64,000 nt of DNA from JANNBN01 sp031385545 (GCA_031385545.1 JANNBN010000125.1:8181-72180); one strand, 5' to 3'. Numbered from the stretch's first letter, positions 24,147 to 34,707 are shown. Notes: generated from the sequence alone by a model not told the origin. Made by a program: numbers and translations.

Positions 24147-25592
24147 TTACGGCTGAATCTCGATGGTGACCTTGCGGCTCTTGGTCTCGTCTTCGTCTGG
24201 CTGCGTGTCTCCACGTGCCTCGACGGTGAAGGTGATGCCGCTCGCTGTGTCGCCGAGGCCCTTCTCGAGTGCTGCCTTCACGTTGTTGGCGCGAGCGATG
24301 GACAGTGCCTCGTTGCGTGCCGAATCGCCGGTCTTCGACGCGTGGCCGACGATGCCGACCTTCGAACCAGCTGGAAGCTTCTTGAGCGTCGCGACCGCGC
24401 CGTCGATCTTTGCCCGAGCTTCGGCGTTGAGTGCTGCCGATGCGTTGGCGAAGTAGACGGTGAGCGACTCGGGCGCAGCGGCTGTTGCGGCGGCAGCAGC
24501 GGTCGTCGGAGCCGACCCACCCAGGAGCGCTGCGATGTCCACGCTTGGTGGAACCAGCACGCCGTCAAGGACGTGGATCACGCCGTTGGTTGCAGCCACG
24601 TCGGTGCTGGTGACGTTGACGCCATTGACCTTGACGCCGCCATCGGTGGTGATGGTGAGCGGCGAGCCTTCGACGCTGGTGACCTTGCCGGCCTTCACGT
24701 CAGCGGCCATGACCATGCCCGGGACGACGTGGTAGGTCAGCACCTTGGTGAGGGCGTCCTTGTTCTCCGGCTTCAGCAGTGCATCGACTACGCCGGTTGG
24801 CAGCTTGGCAAACGCATCGTCGGTCGGCGCGAATACCGTGAAAGGACCGCCGCCCTTCAGCGTGTCGGCGAGGCCGGCGGCGTTGATCGCAGCGCCGAGA
24901 GTCTTGAACGACCCTGCGCCATCGGCGGTGGCGAGGATGTCGCCGGTAGCAGCGGCTGCTTCGGCAGCACTGGTTTCGGTGACGGCAGCGACGGTGGTCT
25001 CGACCGCAGCAACGGTGGTCTCTGCGGCCACGGTCTCTTCAGTGGCAGCAACAGTGTCTTCAACAGCAACAGTGTCTTCAACCGCCACGACGGTGGTGTC
25101 GGTGGTAGTTGACGACGAACCGCCGCAACGGCTAAGGCCGAAGGCAAGGAGAGCAGCAGCGATCAGCGCGGGGATGATCCACATGAGGCCACCCTTCTTC
25201 TTATTGCCGCCGTCGACGACGGCCTTGGCGCCTGCAACGCCTGCAGCGGCAGTGCCACCGAGCTTGGCAGCAGAGGCTCCGACCGTGGCCGCAGCGGCAC
25301 CGGTTGCCGCCCCTGCGGCTCCAGCGACGTTGCCGGTCAGGTTGCCAGCGGTTCCTGCGAGGCCCTTGAAGAGGTCAACGCCTGGCAGGTCGAGCTTGCC
25401 GAGTGCACCCTTCAGCGGGTTGAGATCGCCAGCGTCCACACGTGAGCCGATCTGGTCGTATTCGCCCGCAGGCAAGCGGTCCTTCAGCCAGCCGAAGCCG
25501 CCGGAAGTCCATTGTTCCTTGAACCAAGCGATGTCGTTGGCCTTGAGTCGATCGAAGATTGTCTTGAGGGTGGTGAGGGATGGCAATTCCAT
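24147..25592 (-). CDS. membrane-anchored FAS1-OmpA domain fusion
   Basis: The 481-residue protein has a cytoplasmic N-terminal part (about 1-80, MELPSLTTLKTIFDRL), an Ala/Gly-rich stretch, one membrane helix (about 136-154, MWIIPALIAAALLAFGL), a Thr/Val/Ala/Glu linker with repeated ETTVAA, a fasciclin domain (about 216-350; FTVFAPTDDAFAKLP and the YHVVPG motif), and a C-terminal OmpA-like domain (about 372-481; YFANASAALN, GHASKTGD). FAS1 domains mediate adhesion and OmpA-like domains bind peptidoglycan, so it probably ties an adhesive domain to the wall. A GTG at 25613 would add seven residues. The combination in one chain is uncommon. Confidence 0.85.
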   Translation of the reverse strand: MELPSLTTLKTIFDRLKANDIAWFKEQWTSGGFGWLKDRLPAGEYDQIGSRVDAGDLNPLKGALGKLDLPGVDLFKGLAGTAGNLTGNVAGAAGAATGAAAATVGASAAKLGGTAAAGVAGAKAVVDGGNKKKGGLMWIIPALIAAALLAFGLSRCGGSSSTTTDTTVVAVEDTVAVEDTVAATEETVAAETTVAAVETTVAAVTETSAAEAAAATGDILATADGAGSFKTLGAAINAAGLADTLKGGGPFTVFAPTDDAFAKLPTGVVDALLKPENKDALTKVLTYHVVPGMVMAADVKAGKVTSVEGSPLTITTDGGVKVNGVNVTSTDVAATNGVIHVLDGVLVPPSVDIAALLGGSAPTTAAAAATAAAPESLTVYFANASAALNAEARAKIDGAVATLKKLPAGSKVGIVGHASKTGDSARNEALSIARANNVKAALEKGLGDTASGITFTVEARGDTQPDEDETKSRKVTIEIQP

Positions 25593-25711
25593 AAGGGCTG
25601 CATTGTGGCCCACGGTTGTGATGGTTCAGGCCCAAAAAGGTGTGGCGATGATCACCGCGACAAACGCTCCACCGAGGGCGTCAATGCGCTGTAAGAAGAG
25701 CGACTGCGCAG

Positions 25712-26671
25712 TCAGGCCTCCGGGTCACACGACACTCGCGAAGCAAGCGACATGGCCGTTTCGCGAAACTCCCGGATCGTCGAATGCAGGATTTCGGCGA
25801 CCGGTGCAACTGTGGTGATACGGCCGGCCACCTGGCCGCAGAGAGCGATAGCGGACTCCATGTCACCCCCGAAGTAGAGGTCCATCGAGCGGCCGAATTG
25901 ATCCATGCCAACGTGGTCTTCGTGTTCCAGTTGCGTCGTTCGCTCGGTCCGCAGGGCCCGGAGTCCCGGTTTTGAGAACCGGTTGAGGAACACCGTGTCC
26001 GTCTCGGCCGCGGCCACGATGGCGTCTTTCCAATTCTGATGCACGGGCGATTCGGCCGCGCTCACCATGCGCGTACCCATCTGTACGGCCTCTGCTCCGA
26101 GCGCGAACGCGGCAGCCATTGATCTCCCGTCGGTGATTCCCCCTGCCGCAACGATCGGCACGGAAACCTGCGACGCGATCAACGGGAGGAGCACCATCAG
26201 GGCCACGTCACGTGGGTTCTTGAAACCGCCGCCTTCTCCACCCTCGACGACGAGGCCGTCCACGCCGGCTGCGATCGCTTTCAGCGCTCCTGCGAGTGTT
26301 GGCACAACGTGGAATACCGTGAGCCCGGCCGCCTTCAATTGACCCGTGTACTTCGTTGGGTCGCCTGCCGAGGTGGTGACGAACCGAACGCCCTGATCGA
26401 TCACGAACTGGGCAATGCCTGGGTCGCGGACGAACGCCTGGGCGATATTGACGCCGAACGGTTTGTTGGTCAGGTCGCGCATCTTCTCGATCTCGCGCTT
26501 CACGTTGTCGAGTTCGCCCGAAGACGTTTCGATGATCCCCATCCCGCCGGCGTTGGAAACAGCCGATGCCAGTTGGGACCGGGCGATCCATCCCATCGGG
26601 GCCTGGATGATGGGGTAATCCACTCCCAGCAATTCGGAGACCCGGGTGCGGAGAGGCGTCGGAGCAGTCAT
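25712..26671 (-). CDS. nitronate monooxygenase-family protein
   Basis: This 319-residue FMN TIM-barrel opens with YPIIQAPMGWIARSQLASAVSNAGGMG and has VEGGEGGGFKNPRD and AAGGITDGRSMAAAFALGAEAVQMGT, the FMN phosphate loops of the 2-nitropropane dioxygenase family. The family includes nitronate monooxygenases, enoyl-ACP reductase FabK and quinone reductases; this member cannot be placed with certainty. It is transcribed alone, behind the terminator of the EttA operon. Confidence 0.85.
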   Translation of the reverse strand: MTAPTPLRTRVSELLGVDYPIIQAPMGWIARSQLASAVSNAGGMGIIETSSGELDNVKREIEKMRDLTNKPFGVNIAQAFVRDPGIAQFVIDQGVRFVTTSAGDPTKYTGQLKAAGLTVFHVVPTLAGALKAIAAGVDGLVVEGGEGGGFKNPRDVALMVLLPLIASQVSVPIVAAGGITDGRSMAAAFALGAEAVQMGTRMVSAAESPVHQNWKDAIVAAAETDTVFLNRFSKPGLRALRTERTTQLEHEDHVGMDQFGRSMDLYFGGDMESAIALCGQVAGRITTVAPVAEILHSTIREFRETAMSLASRVSCDPEA

Positions 26672-26698
26672 TCCCCAGTGTTAGTCGCTCACCATGCG

Positions 26699-26736
26699 GC
26701 AGAACACCTCCGGACAAACTATCGGAGGTGTTCTGC
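26699..26736. terminator. terminator with a stop codon in its loop
   Basis: GCAGAACACCTCCG (26699-26712) and its exact inverse CGGAGGTGTTCTGC (26723-26736) form a 14 bp stem around a 10-base loop. The TAG of the small membrane-protein gene (26719-26721 on the minus strand) lies in the loop, so its last five codons form one arm. A second short hairpin, GCCCCC...GGGGGC, lies just upstream on the minus strand, inside the coding region. Confidence 0.85.
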
Positions 26737-27060
26737 CCCCGCCGTTGGGGGCAACCTCTCTCCGGAACCTAACCTCACCGCTTTCCTCACCACGTCTCGC
26801 AGCGGTTGCTCGGGCGTTCCTGCCGCGATGAGCTCCTGCACCCGTGCTTCAAGTTCGGCTGCCAATGCGGACTGCGCGCCGCCCTGGTTGGACGCGCGGA
26901 CCAGCGTGTTGGCGACGATCAGCATGAGCATGGCAGTGGCACCGAACATGCCGAAGGCCATTGCTCCGCCGATTGCCCCGTTGATATTGGTGACGATCAT
27001 GCCTGCGATGCTGGCGACGCAGCACACGGCGACGATCCGGCGCAGCAGGTTGATGCTCAT
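26719..27060 (-). CDS. small membrane protein downstream of ettA
   Basis: The 113-residue protein has two hydrophobic segments near the N-terminus (RIVAVCCVASIAGMIVTNI and AFGMFGATAMLMLIVANTL) and a soluble charged C-terminus (LAAELEARVQELIAAG). I recognise no family. The ATG lies 7 bp after the ettA stop, so it is very likely cotranscribed and perhaps coupled. Its 3' end is built into the terminator hairpin. Codon use looks like its neighbours, which favours a real gene. Confidence 0.65.
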   Translation of the reverse strand: MSINLLRRIVAVCCVASIAGMIVTNINGAIGGAMAFGMFGATAMLMLIVANTLVRASNQGGAQSALAAELEARVQELIAAGTPEQPLRDVVRKAVRLGSGERLPPTAGAEHLR

Positions 27061-27067
27061 CGGTTGC

Positions 27068-28765
<1,698 letters not shown>

Positions 28766-28829
28766 GGCTCTGAGGCTACCGGCCAGCCGGGCGGCGTTCG
28801 GCTCGTACTCCGTTGGTCGAGTGCACACG

Positions 28830-28905
28830 TTCGCGTCCCCGGTGATCCCTCGCGTCCCCTGGGTGTCGTCACTAACGGGACGCGAACACTCGTGGGGGAC
28901 GCGAA
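28830..28905. repeat. nested inverted repeat, copy B
   Basis: The outer arms TTCGCGTCCCC (28830-28840) and GGGGACGCGAA (28895-28905) are perfect over 11 bp. Inside them TCGCGTCCC (28850-28858) and GGGACGCGA (28877-28885) are perfect over 9 bp. All four arms share one core, so the strands can fold as two concentric stems or swap partners. A degenerate copy with the same layout lies at 4532-4604. Confidence 0.7.
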
Positions 28906-28951
28906 GCCGGGTTCTGCTGGCAGCAGCCTTCACATGGTCCAGATCCGTCGT

Positions 28952-29167
28952 TTAACCGGCCGTCGGTAGGGACGGCCGAGGGATCCAACCCTTTAAGGCT
29001 GGGTCCGTTCCAGGGGAGTCACGTGGCAACTCAGGAACTGTCATCGGGTCCTCGGGTCGATGCATTTTCGAGATGGTCAGTGCACATACGAGTGCGTCGA
29101 AGGCGTCTTTGGAGCCGACTCCTGACGCCCGGACATCGGTTCCGACGTGGGTGGCATTGGCGTCCAA
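28952..29167 (-). pseudogene. C-terminal remnant resembling DUF429 proteins
   Basis: The frame contains GVGSKDAFDALVCALT and later LKGWIPRPSL, which resemble the C-terminal D-A-F-D-A-x-x-x-A-L and E-G-W-I-W segments of DUF429 (RNase-H-like fold) proteins. Only about 70 residues remain of a family that is usually 230-250 long. Sequence directly upstream in the frame runs into the AACGTTGG repeat and loses similarity. Two short motifs support the call, so it is tentative. Confidence 0.4.
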
Positions 29168-29204
29168 CGTTGTGAATTTCAGGTCAGATTCGGCGGATTT
29201 CGGG

Positions 29205-29237
29205 AACGTTGGTTGCTAGCGAAGCCACGTTGGTTCG
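29205..29237. repeat. AACGTTGG repeat pair, second locus
   Basis: AACGTTGGTTGC at 29205-29216 is identical to the two copies at 879 and 900, and CACGTTGGTTCG follows at 29226. The 21 bp spacing and the intervening CTA and GCGAA are also kept, so the two loci share a 30-bp unit. Confidence 0.55.
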
Positions 29238-29320
29238 TGAGCCGTGAGCCGTGAGCCGTGAGCCGTGAGCCGTGAGCCGCAAGCCGCAAGCCGTGAGCCG
29301 CAAGCCGTAAGCCGCAAGCC
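29237..29320. repeat. tandem heptamer GTGAGCC, 12 units
   Basis: Six GTGAGCC units are followed by six variants (GCAAGCC, GTGAGCC or GTAAGCC), 84 bp without interruption. The end with identical units and the end with mixed units suggest growth by slippage from one side. It lies 28 bp beyond the stop of the secreted hydrolase gene. Copy number probably varies between strains. Confidence 0.9.
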
Positions 29321-29348
29321 GTGCAGACGGGTGAGCTGGTGGGTCGGG

Positions 29349-30860
29349 TCAGCCGGTGCAGACGATACCCGGGGCCGGGAGAACCAGGTTCACCAGGAAG
29401 TCCACTGCGTACGGATCGACACAGGTTCCCCGGCCGACCTGGCCGTGATCGGCGCCGACGCGGGTGAGCAAGGTTCCGCCGGTGGTGGCGACCATCGACT
29501 GCTGCCACTCGATCGGGGTGATGAGATCGAGGGTGGCGCCAACCAGGAGGACCGGTGCGACGCCATTTGGCCTGATCACCGGTTGCGGGCGGGTCTTCGC
29601 CGGCCAGTAACCGCAGATCTTGTACAACTCGGCACTGCCCTTTGCGTTGACCTGGAAGTGCGGTGCGGCTGCGGGGAGCCGGGTCGTCAACGTGGCCAAT
29701 TCGGCCTGGTTCTGGGTGACAAGCCCATCGTGGCACTGGTACGCGAAGATCGATTCGAGCACCTCGTAGTCAGCCCGTGGGGCAAAGCTGCGCAGATCGA
29801 ACGCGTTGTACGGGTCGTCGGTGGAATTGGCTGCCGCAGCCAGACCGTCGGCGAGGATCTTCCATCCCCCGATGGACTGGGATTCCAGCAGGCGTTCGAC
29901 CGTGCCCTCGAACCGGCTGCGACGGGTCTCGCGGCTGCGGGAACCTCCGTAGTAGGAGAGGACCTGGTCGTATCGCGAAACGAGGTCTGTGCCGTTGTTG
30001 AACGAGCAGGGTGTGTATGTCCCGTCCTGGCACTGGCGAAGAAACGCGATGAGTGATCGTTCGTTGGCTGCGTACCCGGCTTCGAGCAGGCCCGTTCCGA
30101 ATTGCGTGTGATCGAGGCCCGAATCAAGCACAACCGCCCGCAGCGTGGTGGGGAACAGCGTTGCGTACAGCGCGCCCAGATAGCCGCCGTAGGAGAAACC
30201 GAGGAAATTGATCTGCGACTCACCCAATGCCCTCCGAACCCAGTCGTGGTCGCGGACAGAGCTTTCGCTGTCGATGTACTTGAGCAACTGCCCTGACCGC
30301 TTGCCACACGCCGCGGCGATAGCCTTCAAGTACTGGTTGTCGGTGCGAATGGTGTCCAAGTCCAGTGGGTCGATGCCGCAGCTCACCGGAGCTGAGTTCG
30401 TGGTGCCTCGGGGATCGAGGCCGATGATGTCGAAACGGGCGACCACCTCGGCGGGAAAGATCCGTTCGGCACCACGGATGAGCCCGTTGGCACTTGCTCC
30501 GGGGCCGCCTGGGTTGACGAACAGTGCACCGATCCGACGGGCGGGGTCGGTTGCCCGGTGCCTGACGACGGAGAGTTCCAGCGCAGGGGAGAAGGGGTCC
30601 GCGTAGTTCATCGGCGCTTCGACGATGGCGCACTCAAGTACCTCGAAGCAGCCGCGAAACAAGACGGGCGCTGGTTCTTTCCACCGCGTGGCGTGCTTTG
30701 GGAACTGGTAGACGCCGTTCACGTCCTGGGCCACGACCTTGGAGCGGACCTTCCTTTTCGTGGTCGCCGCCGAAGCAGGTTGGGCGACTGTGCTGATCAG
30801 AGCGGTGACCAGTACGGCGGCCAGGAGGGCGGTGAGGGGCAGCGTTCGGCGCCGAATCAT
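29349..30860 (-). CDS. secreted alpha/beta hydrolase, tripeptidyl-aminopeptidase type
   Basis: The 503-residue protein has a signal peptide (LPLTALLAAVLVTALISTVA, cleavage near ASAATT). The fold motifs are FVNPGGPGASANG (oxyanion region), DIIGLDPRGTTNS, the nucleophile elbow FLGFSYGGYLGALYA, and VGATLDLITPIEWQ and VGADHGQVG with the acid and His. This is the SlpD/SlpE-like family of actinobacterial exported peptidases. A C-terminal TAP-like segment with CVDPYAVDFLV is present. It is divergent from kgd across 159 bp. Confidence 0.88.
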   Translation of the reverse strand: MIRRRTLPLTALLAAVLVTALISTVAQPASAATTKRKVRSKVVAQDVNGVYQFPKHATRWKEPAPVLFRGCFEVLECAIVEAPMNYADPFSPALELSVVRHRATDPARRIGALFVNPGGPGASANGLIRGAERIFPAEVVARFDIIGLDPRGTTNSAPVSCGIDPLDLDTIRTDNQYLKAIAAACGKRSGQLLKYIDSESSVRDHDWVRRALGESQINFLGFSYGGYLGALYATLFPTTLRAVVLDSGLDHTQFGTGLLEAGYAANERSLIAFLRQCQDGTYTPCSFNNGTDLVSRYDQVLSYYGGSRSRETRRSRFEGTVERLLESQSIGGWKILADGLAAAANSTDDPYNAFDLRSFAPRADYEVLESIFAYQCHDGLVTQNQAELATLTTRLPAAAPHFQVNAKGSAELYKICGYWPAKTRPQPVIRPNGVAPVLLVGATLDLITPIEWQQSMVATTGGTLLTRVGADHGQVGRGTCVDPYAVDFLVNLVLPAPGIVCTG

Positions 30861-31019
30861 GGGGCGACCTTATCGGCGGACTGGTTTAAGCGGTACACCA
30901 GAGGTGACGATGAAGGAATACCGCCCCAGGGCTCGCTGGTTCGTTTTCGCCTGTCGCAACGCGAATCAAATGGGCTGCTCGGCGCTGCCCCAAAACTGCT
31001 CAGGAGTAGGCTGAATCCC

Positions 31020-34000
31020 GTGACCTCGATCCTTCCCGACGACCCGACGCTCGGGCCCAATTCGTGGCTCGTCGACGAGATGCGCGAGCAGTACACCGAC
31101 AACCCTGCGTCGGTCTCCGAAAGTTGGCGTGCATACTTCAACGGGTACGCAGGACCGTCGGTTTCACGTGCTGCTGCGAACGGCGCAGTACATGCAGTAC
31201 CAACCACACGCAGCGCGCCAGCGACTGCCACGGACGGAACAGCGTCGGCTCCTGCCGTCACTGCTCCGGCTCCCGCAGTTGTCGCCCAAAAGCCGACCGC
31301 CGCACCCGTTATCGCTGCGGGCGGCGAGACCAGCCCGTTGCGCGGCGTTGCATCGAAGATTGTCCAGAACATGGAGGCTTCCCTCGACGTTCCCACGGCA
31401 ACGAGCGTTCGCGACGTGCCGGCCAAGCTGCTCGAGGTCCAGCGCAGCATCATCAATAATCATCTGAAGCGCACGCGGGGTGGCAAGGTCAGCTTCACCC
31501 ACCTCATCGCGTTCGCCATCGTGCGCGGTCTCGACGCTGTTCCGTCGATGCGCAACACGTTCACCCGAGACGCTGAAGGCAACCCGCTGCTGGTCCGTAA
31601 CGCAACGGTGGGTCTGGGAATCGCTGTCGATCTCGCCAAGGCCGATGGATCCCGGGCGCTCGTGGTGCCATGCATCAAGAACGCCAACCATCTCACCTTC
31701 CGGCAGTTCTACGACGCGTACGAAACGCTCATCGGAAAGGCCCGCACCAACAAGCTGACCGTCGACGACTTCGCAGGCGTCACCGTGTCCATCACCAACC
31801 CTGGCGGAATCGGCACTCGGCACTCGGTCCCTCGGCTGATGCCGGGCCAGGCTGCGATCATCGGCCTTGGCACGATCGACTACCCGGCTGCGTTCATGGC
31901 GGCCGACCCGGCGAAGCTCGCCGAGATCGGTATCTCCAAGACCATCACGCTCACCTCGACGTACGACCATCGCATCATCCAGGGCGCCGAGTCGGGCATG
32001 TTCCTGGACAAGATCCAGCACCTCCTCACCGACGATGAGGCGTTCTGGGAAACCGTCTTCGATTCGATGGACATCCCGTACGAACCGGCGCGCTGGCATC
32101 GCGATACCAACCCGTCCGACGCCGTCCGTTCGGCCGTTGCCAAGGCAGCAGCCGCACAGGAGCTGATCAACGCGTACCGGTCGCGCGGCCATCTCATCTC
32201 GGACCTTGAACCGCTCGGCATCATGCATCGGGCGATGTCCGACGAGCTCGACCCCATCACATACGAACTGTCCATCTGGGACCTCGATCGAGACGTGTAC
32301 ACGGGCGACATCGCCGGTGCGGATCACCACACCGTCGGCGAGCTGTTGGGCATCCTGCGCGACGCCTATTGCCGCACCGTCGGCATCGAGTACATGCACA
32401 TCATGAACCCGACCGAGAAAGCGTGGCTGCAGGCGCGCACGGAGGGCGTCGACACCAAGCTGAAGCCGGCAGAACAGCACCGAATCCTCGAACGGCTCAA
32501 TATGGCCGAAGCGTTTGAGAAATTCCTCGCCAAGCGCTATCCGGGTACCAAGCGGTTCGGCCTCGAGGGCGGCGAGTCCGCGATGGTCGTCATCGACGCA
32601 GTGCTCGATGCAGCGGCCGGTGTCGGCGTCAAAGGTGCGGTCATCGGCATGCCTCACCGGGGACGTCTCAACACGTTGGTCAATGTGGTCGGCAAGCCTG
32701 TTGCACAAGTGTTCAAGGAGTTCGAAGACCTCATCGAGGGAACCGTCTACGGTTCCGGTGACGTCAAGTACCACCTGGGCGCCCAAGGTACCTATACCGG
32801 GCTCAGTGGCGCATCGATGGGCATCAACCTTGCTCCCAACCCATCGCATCTCGAAGCGGTGTACCCCGTCGTCGAAGGGATGGTCCGCGCGCAACTCGAC
32901 GAGATTGGCGAGCTGGGTGGCAGCTCGGTGCTGCCGGTCATCATGCACGGCGACGCTGCGTTCATCGGCCAGGGTGTCGTGCAGGAGACGCTCAATCTCA
33001 GCCAGCTCGCCGGCTACAAGACCGGTGGCACCATCCACCTCATCGTCAACAACCAGGTCGGTTTCACCACCAACCCTGATGCAGCCCGTTCATCGGTCTA
33101 TTGCACCGATATCGCCAAGATGGTCCAGGCGCCCATCTTCCATGTCAACGGCGACGACCCCGAGGCGTGTTACCGGGTCGGGCGGTTGGCTGCGGACTTC
33201 CGGCACCAATTCAAGAAAGACGTGGTGATCGACCTCGTCTGCTACCGGCGCATGGGACACAACGAGGGCGACGAACCCAGGTACACCCAGCCCCTCATGT
33301 ACGAGCGCATCGACAACCATCCCTCCACGCGAGAGATCTACGCGGCGTCGCTCGTCGGCCGCAAGGACATCACCCAGGAAGAGGCTGACGCAGCATTCTC
33401 GTCGTATCAGTCGCTGATGCAGACTGCCCTCGACCAGACCCGCACCCTCACGTCGACCGGAAGCATGCTGCCGCCCAACCTCGACGACATCGGCTCGCCC
33501 TTCGACCCTATACATACGGGCGTCGACCGTTCCATGCTGGACCTCATCTCGGGTGCTGTTCATTCATGGCCAGAGGATTTCAATATTCACCCGAAGTTGG
33601 CTCGGCAGCTCGAAAGCCGTAAAGCCACTTACGATTCGACGGGCGAGATCGATTGGGCGCTTGCCGAGGCGATGGCGTTCGGTTCGCTGGCCCTCGAAGG
33701 TGTGCCGGTCCGAGTCAGCGGCGAAGACTCTCGCCGAGGCACATTCAGCCATCGCCAGGCAGTGTTCATCGACACCCAAACCGGCGCCGAGTGGTATCCG
33801 CTGGCCAACCTTGACCCCGGCCAAGGCCGGTTCAACGTCTTCGATTCGTCGCTGTCGGAATATGCGGTGCTCGGTTTCGACTACGGCTACACAATCCAAA
33901 ATCCCGACGCGTTCGTGGTGTGGGAAGCGCAGTTCGGTGACTTCGTCAACGGTGCGCAGATCATCATCGATCAGTTCATCGCGTCCGGCGAAACCAAGTG

Positions 34001-34682
34001 GGAACAGACCTCTTCACTCACGATGCTGCTGCCGCACGGGTACGAGGGGCAAGGCCCCGAGCACTCGTCGGCTCGGCTCGAACGCTTCTTACAGTTGTGC
34101 GCGCACGAGAACATTCGGGTCGTCAACGTCACCTCGTCTGCTCAGCTGTTCCACCTGCTGCGCCGCCAGATGCACTCGCCCAACCGCAAGCCGCTCGTTG
34201 TCATGGCACCGAAGAGCGGCCTCCGCTCGAAAGAGTCGCGTAGCAAGGTTGCCGAGTTCGTCACGGGTTCCTTCGCCGAGGTTCTCGACGACGCCACCAT
34301 CACCGACACCGCAGCCGTTCGCAAGATCGTGCTGTCCACGGGCAAGGTCACCTGGGATGCCGACAAGGCTCGCCAGAAGGCCGGAGTTGCGGGGGAGATT
34401 GCGTTGGTGAAGGTTGAACAGATCTATCCGTGGCCCGAAGCGCAGATCGAAGCGATCGTCGCCCGGTATCCCAACGCCGACGTGTACTGGATGCAGGAGG
34501 AGCCGGCCAACTTCGGCGCGTGGAACTTCGTCGAAGGCCGAGTCCAGGCGATCTGCGGCCGGCAAGGGCGCCGCCTGGGGCTCATCGCCCGCCCGAAGTC
34601 CGGATCGCCGGCAACCGGTTCGCATCACGAGCACGACCTCGAACTCGAATCGCTGCAGGCAGCGGTCGTCAACGGTCTCTGA
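31020..34682 (+). CDS. kgd: multifunctional 2-oxoglutarate metabolism enzyme
   Basis: The 1,220-residue protein fuses an E2-type acyltransferase domain to an E1 2-oxoglutarate decarboxylase, as in mycobacterial Kgd/SucA. The N-terminus NSWLVDEMREQY is the E1 anchor. An Ala/Pro/Thr linker follows (about 55-100), then the E2 core with catalytic His317 in TSTYDHRIIQGAESG, then the thiamine-diphosphate E1 part (GMPHRGRLNTLVNV, GDAAFIGQG, and NNQVGFTTNP). No lipoyl domain is present, as expected. It can act as decarboxylase, as carboligase, or as E1 of the dehydrogenase complex. I use a GTG start with AGGAG upstream; a longer open frame upstream overlaps the divergent gene and lacks similarity. 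Confidence 0.95.
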   Translation: MTSILPDDPTLGPNSWLVDEMREQYTDNPASVSESWRAYFNGYAGPSVSRAAANGAVHAVPTTRSAPATATDGTASAPAVTAPAPAVVAQKPTAAPVIAAGGETSPLRGVASKIVQNMEASLDVPTATSVRDVPAKLLEVQRSIINNHLKRTRGGKVSFTHLIAFAIVRGLDAVPSMRNTFTRDAEGNPLLVRNATVGLGIAVDLAKADGSRALVVPCIKNANHLTFRQFYDAYETLIGKARTNKLTVDDFAGVTVSITNPGGIGTRHSVPRLMPGQAAIIGLGTIDYPAAFMAADPAKLAEIGISKTITLTSTYDHRIIQGAESGMFLDKIQHLLTDDEAFWETVFDSMDIPYEPARWHRDTNPSDAVRSAVAKAAAAQELINAYRSRGHLISDLEPLGIMHRAMSDELDPITYELSIWDLDRDVYTGDIAGADHHTVGELLGILRDAYCRTVGIEYMHIMNPTEKAWLQARTEGVDTKLKPAEQHRILERLNMAEAFEKFLAKRYPGTKRFGLEGGESAMVVIDAVLDAAAGVGVKGAVIGMPHRGRLNTLVNVVGKPVAQVFKEFEDLIEGTVYGSGDVKYHLGAQGTYTGLSGASMGINLAPNPSHLEAVYPVVEGMVRAQLDEIGELGGSSVLPVIMHGDAAFIGQGVVQETLNLSQLAGYKTGGTIHLIVNNQVGFTTNPDAARSSVYCTDIAKMVQAPIFHVNGDDPEACYRVGRLAADFRHQFKKDVVIDLVCYRRMGHNEGDEPRYTQPLMYERIDNHPSTREIYAASLVGRKDITQEEADAAFSSYQSLMQTALDQTRTLTSTGSMLPPNLDDIGSPFDPIHTGVDRSMLDLISGAVHSWPEDFNIHPKLARQLESRKATYDSTGEIDWALAEAMAFGSLALEGVPVRVSGEDSRRGTFSHRQAVFIDTQTGAEWYPLANLDPGQGRFNVFDSSLSEYAVLGFDYGYTIQNPDAFVVWEAQFGDFVNGAQIIIDQFIASGETKWEQTSSLTMLLPHGYEGQGPEHSSARLERFLQLCAHENIRVVNVTSSAQLFHLLRRQMHSPNRKPLVVMAPKSGLRSKESRSKVAEFVTGSFAEVLDDATITDTAAVRKIVLSTGKVTWDADKARQKAGVAGEIALVKVEQIYPWPEAQIEAIVARYPNADVYWMQEEPANFGAWNFVEGRVQAICGRQGRRLGLIARPKSGSPATGSHHEHDLELESLQAAVVNGL

Positions 34683-34707
34683 CGCGCCCGATCGTCGAAC
34701 TGAGATC

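Larger units (their letters stand above)
28766..29348. other. repeat-rich gap with a gene remnant
   Basis: These 583 bp between ettA and the secreted hydrolase gene, both leftward, hold in order a nested inverted repeat (28830-28905), a remnant of a DUF429-like gene (28952-29167), the AACGTTGG pair (29205-29237) and a tandem heptamer (29237-29320). Nothing else coding is seen. The ettA promoter should be in the first hundred bases. Confidence 0.6.

Noticed and set aside
31164..33038. 624-codon open frame on the minus strand
   Set aside because: It is antisense to kgd, with no recognisable domain.
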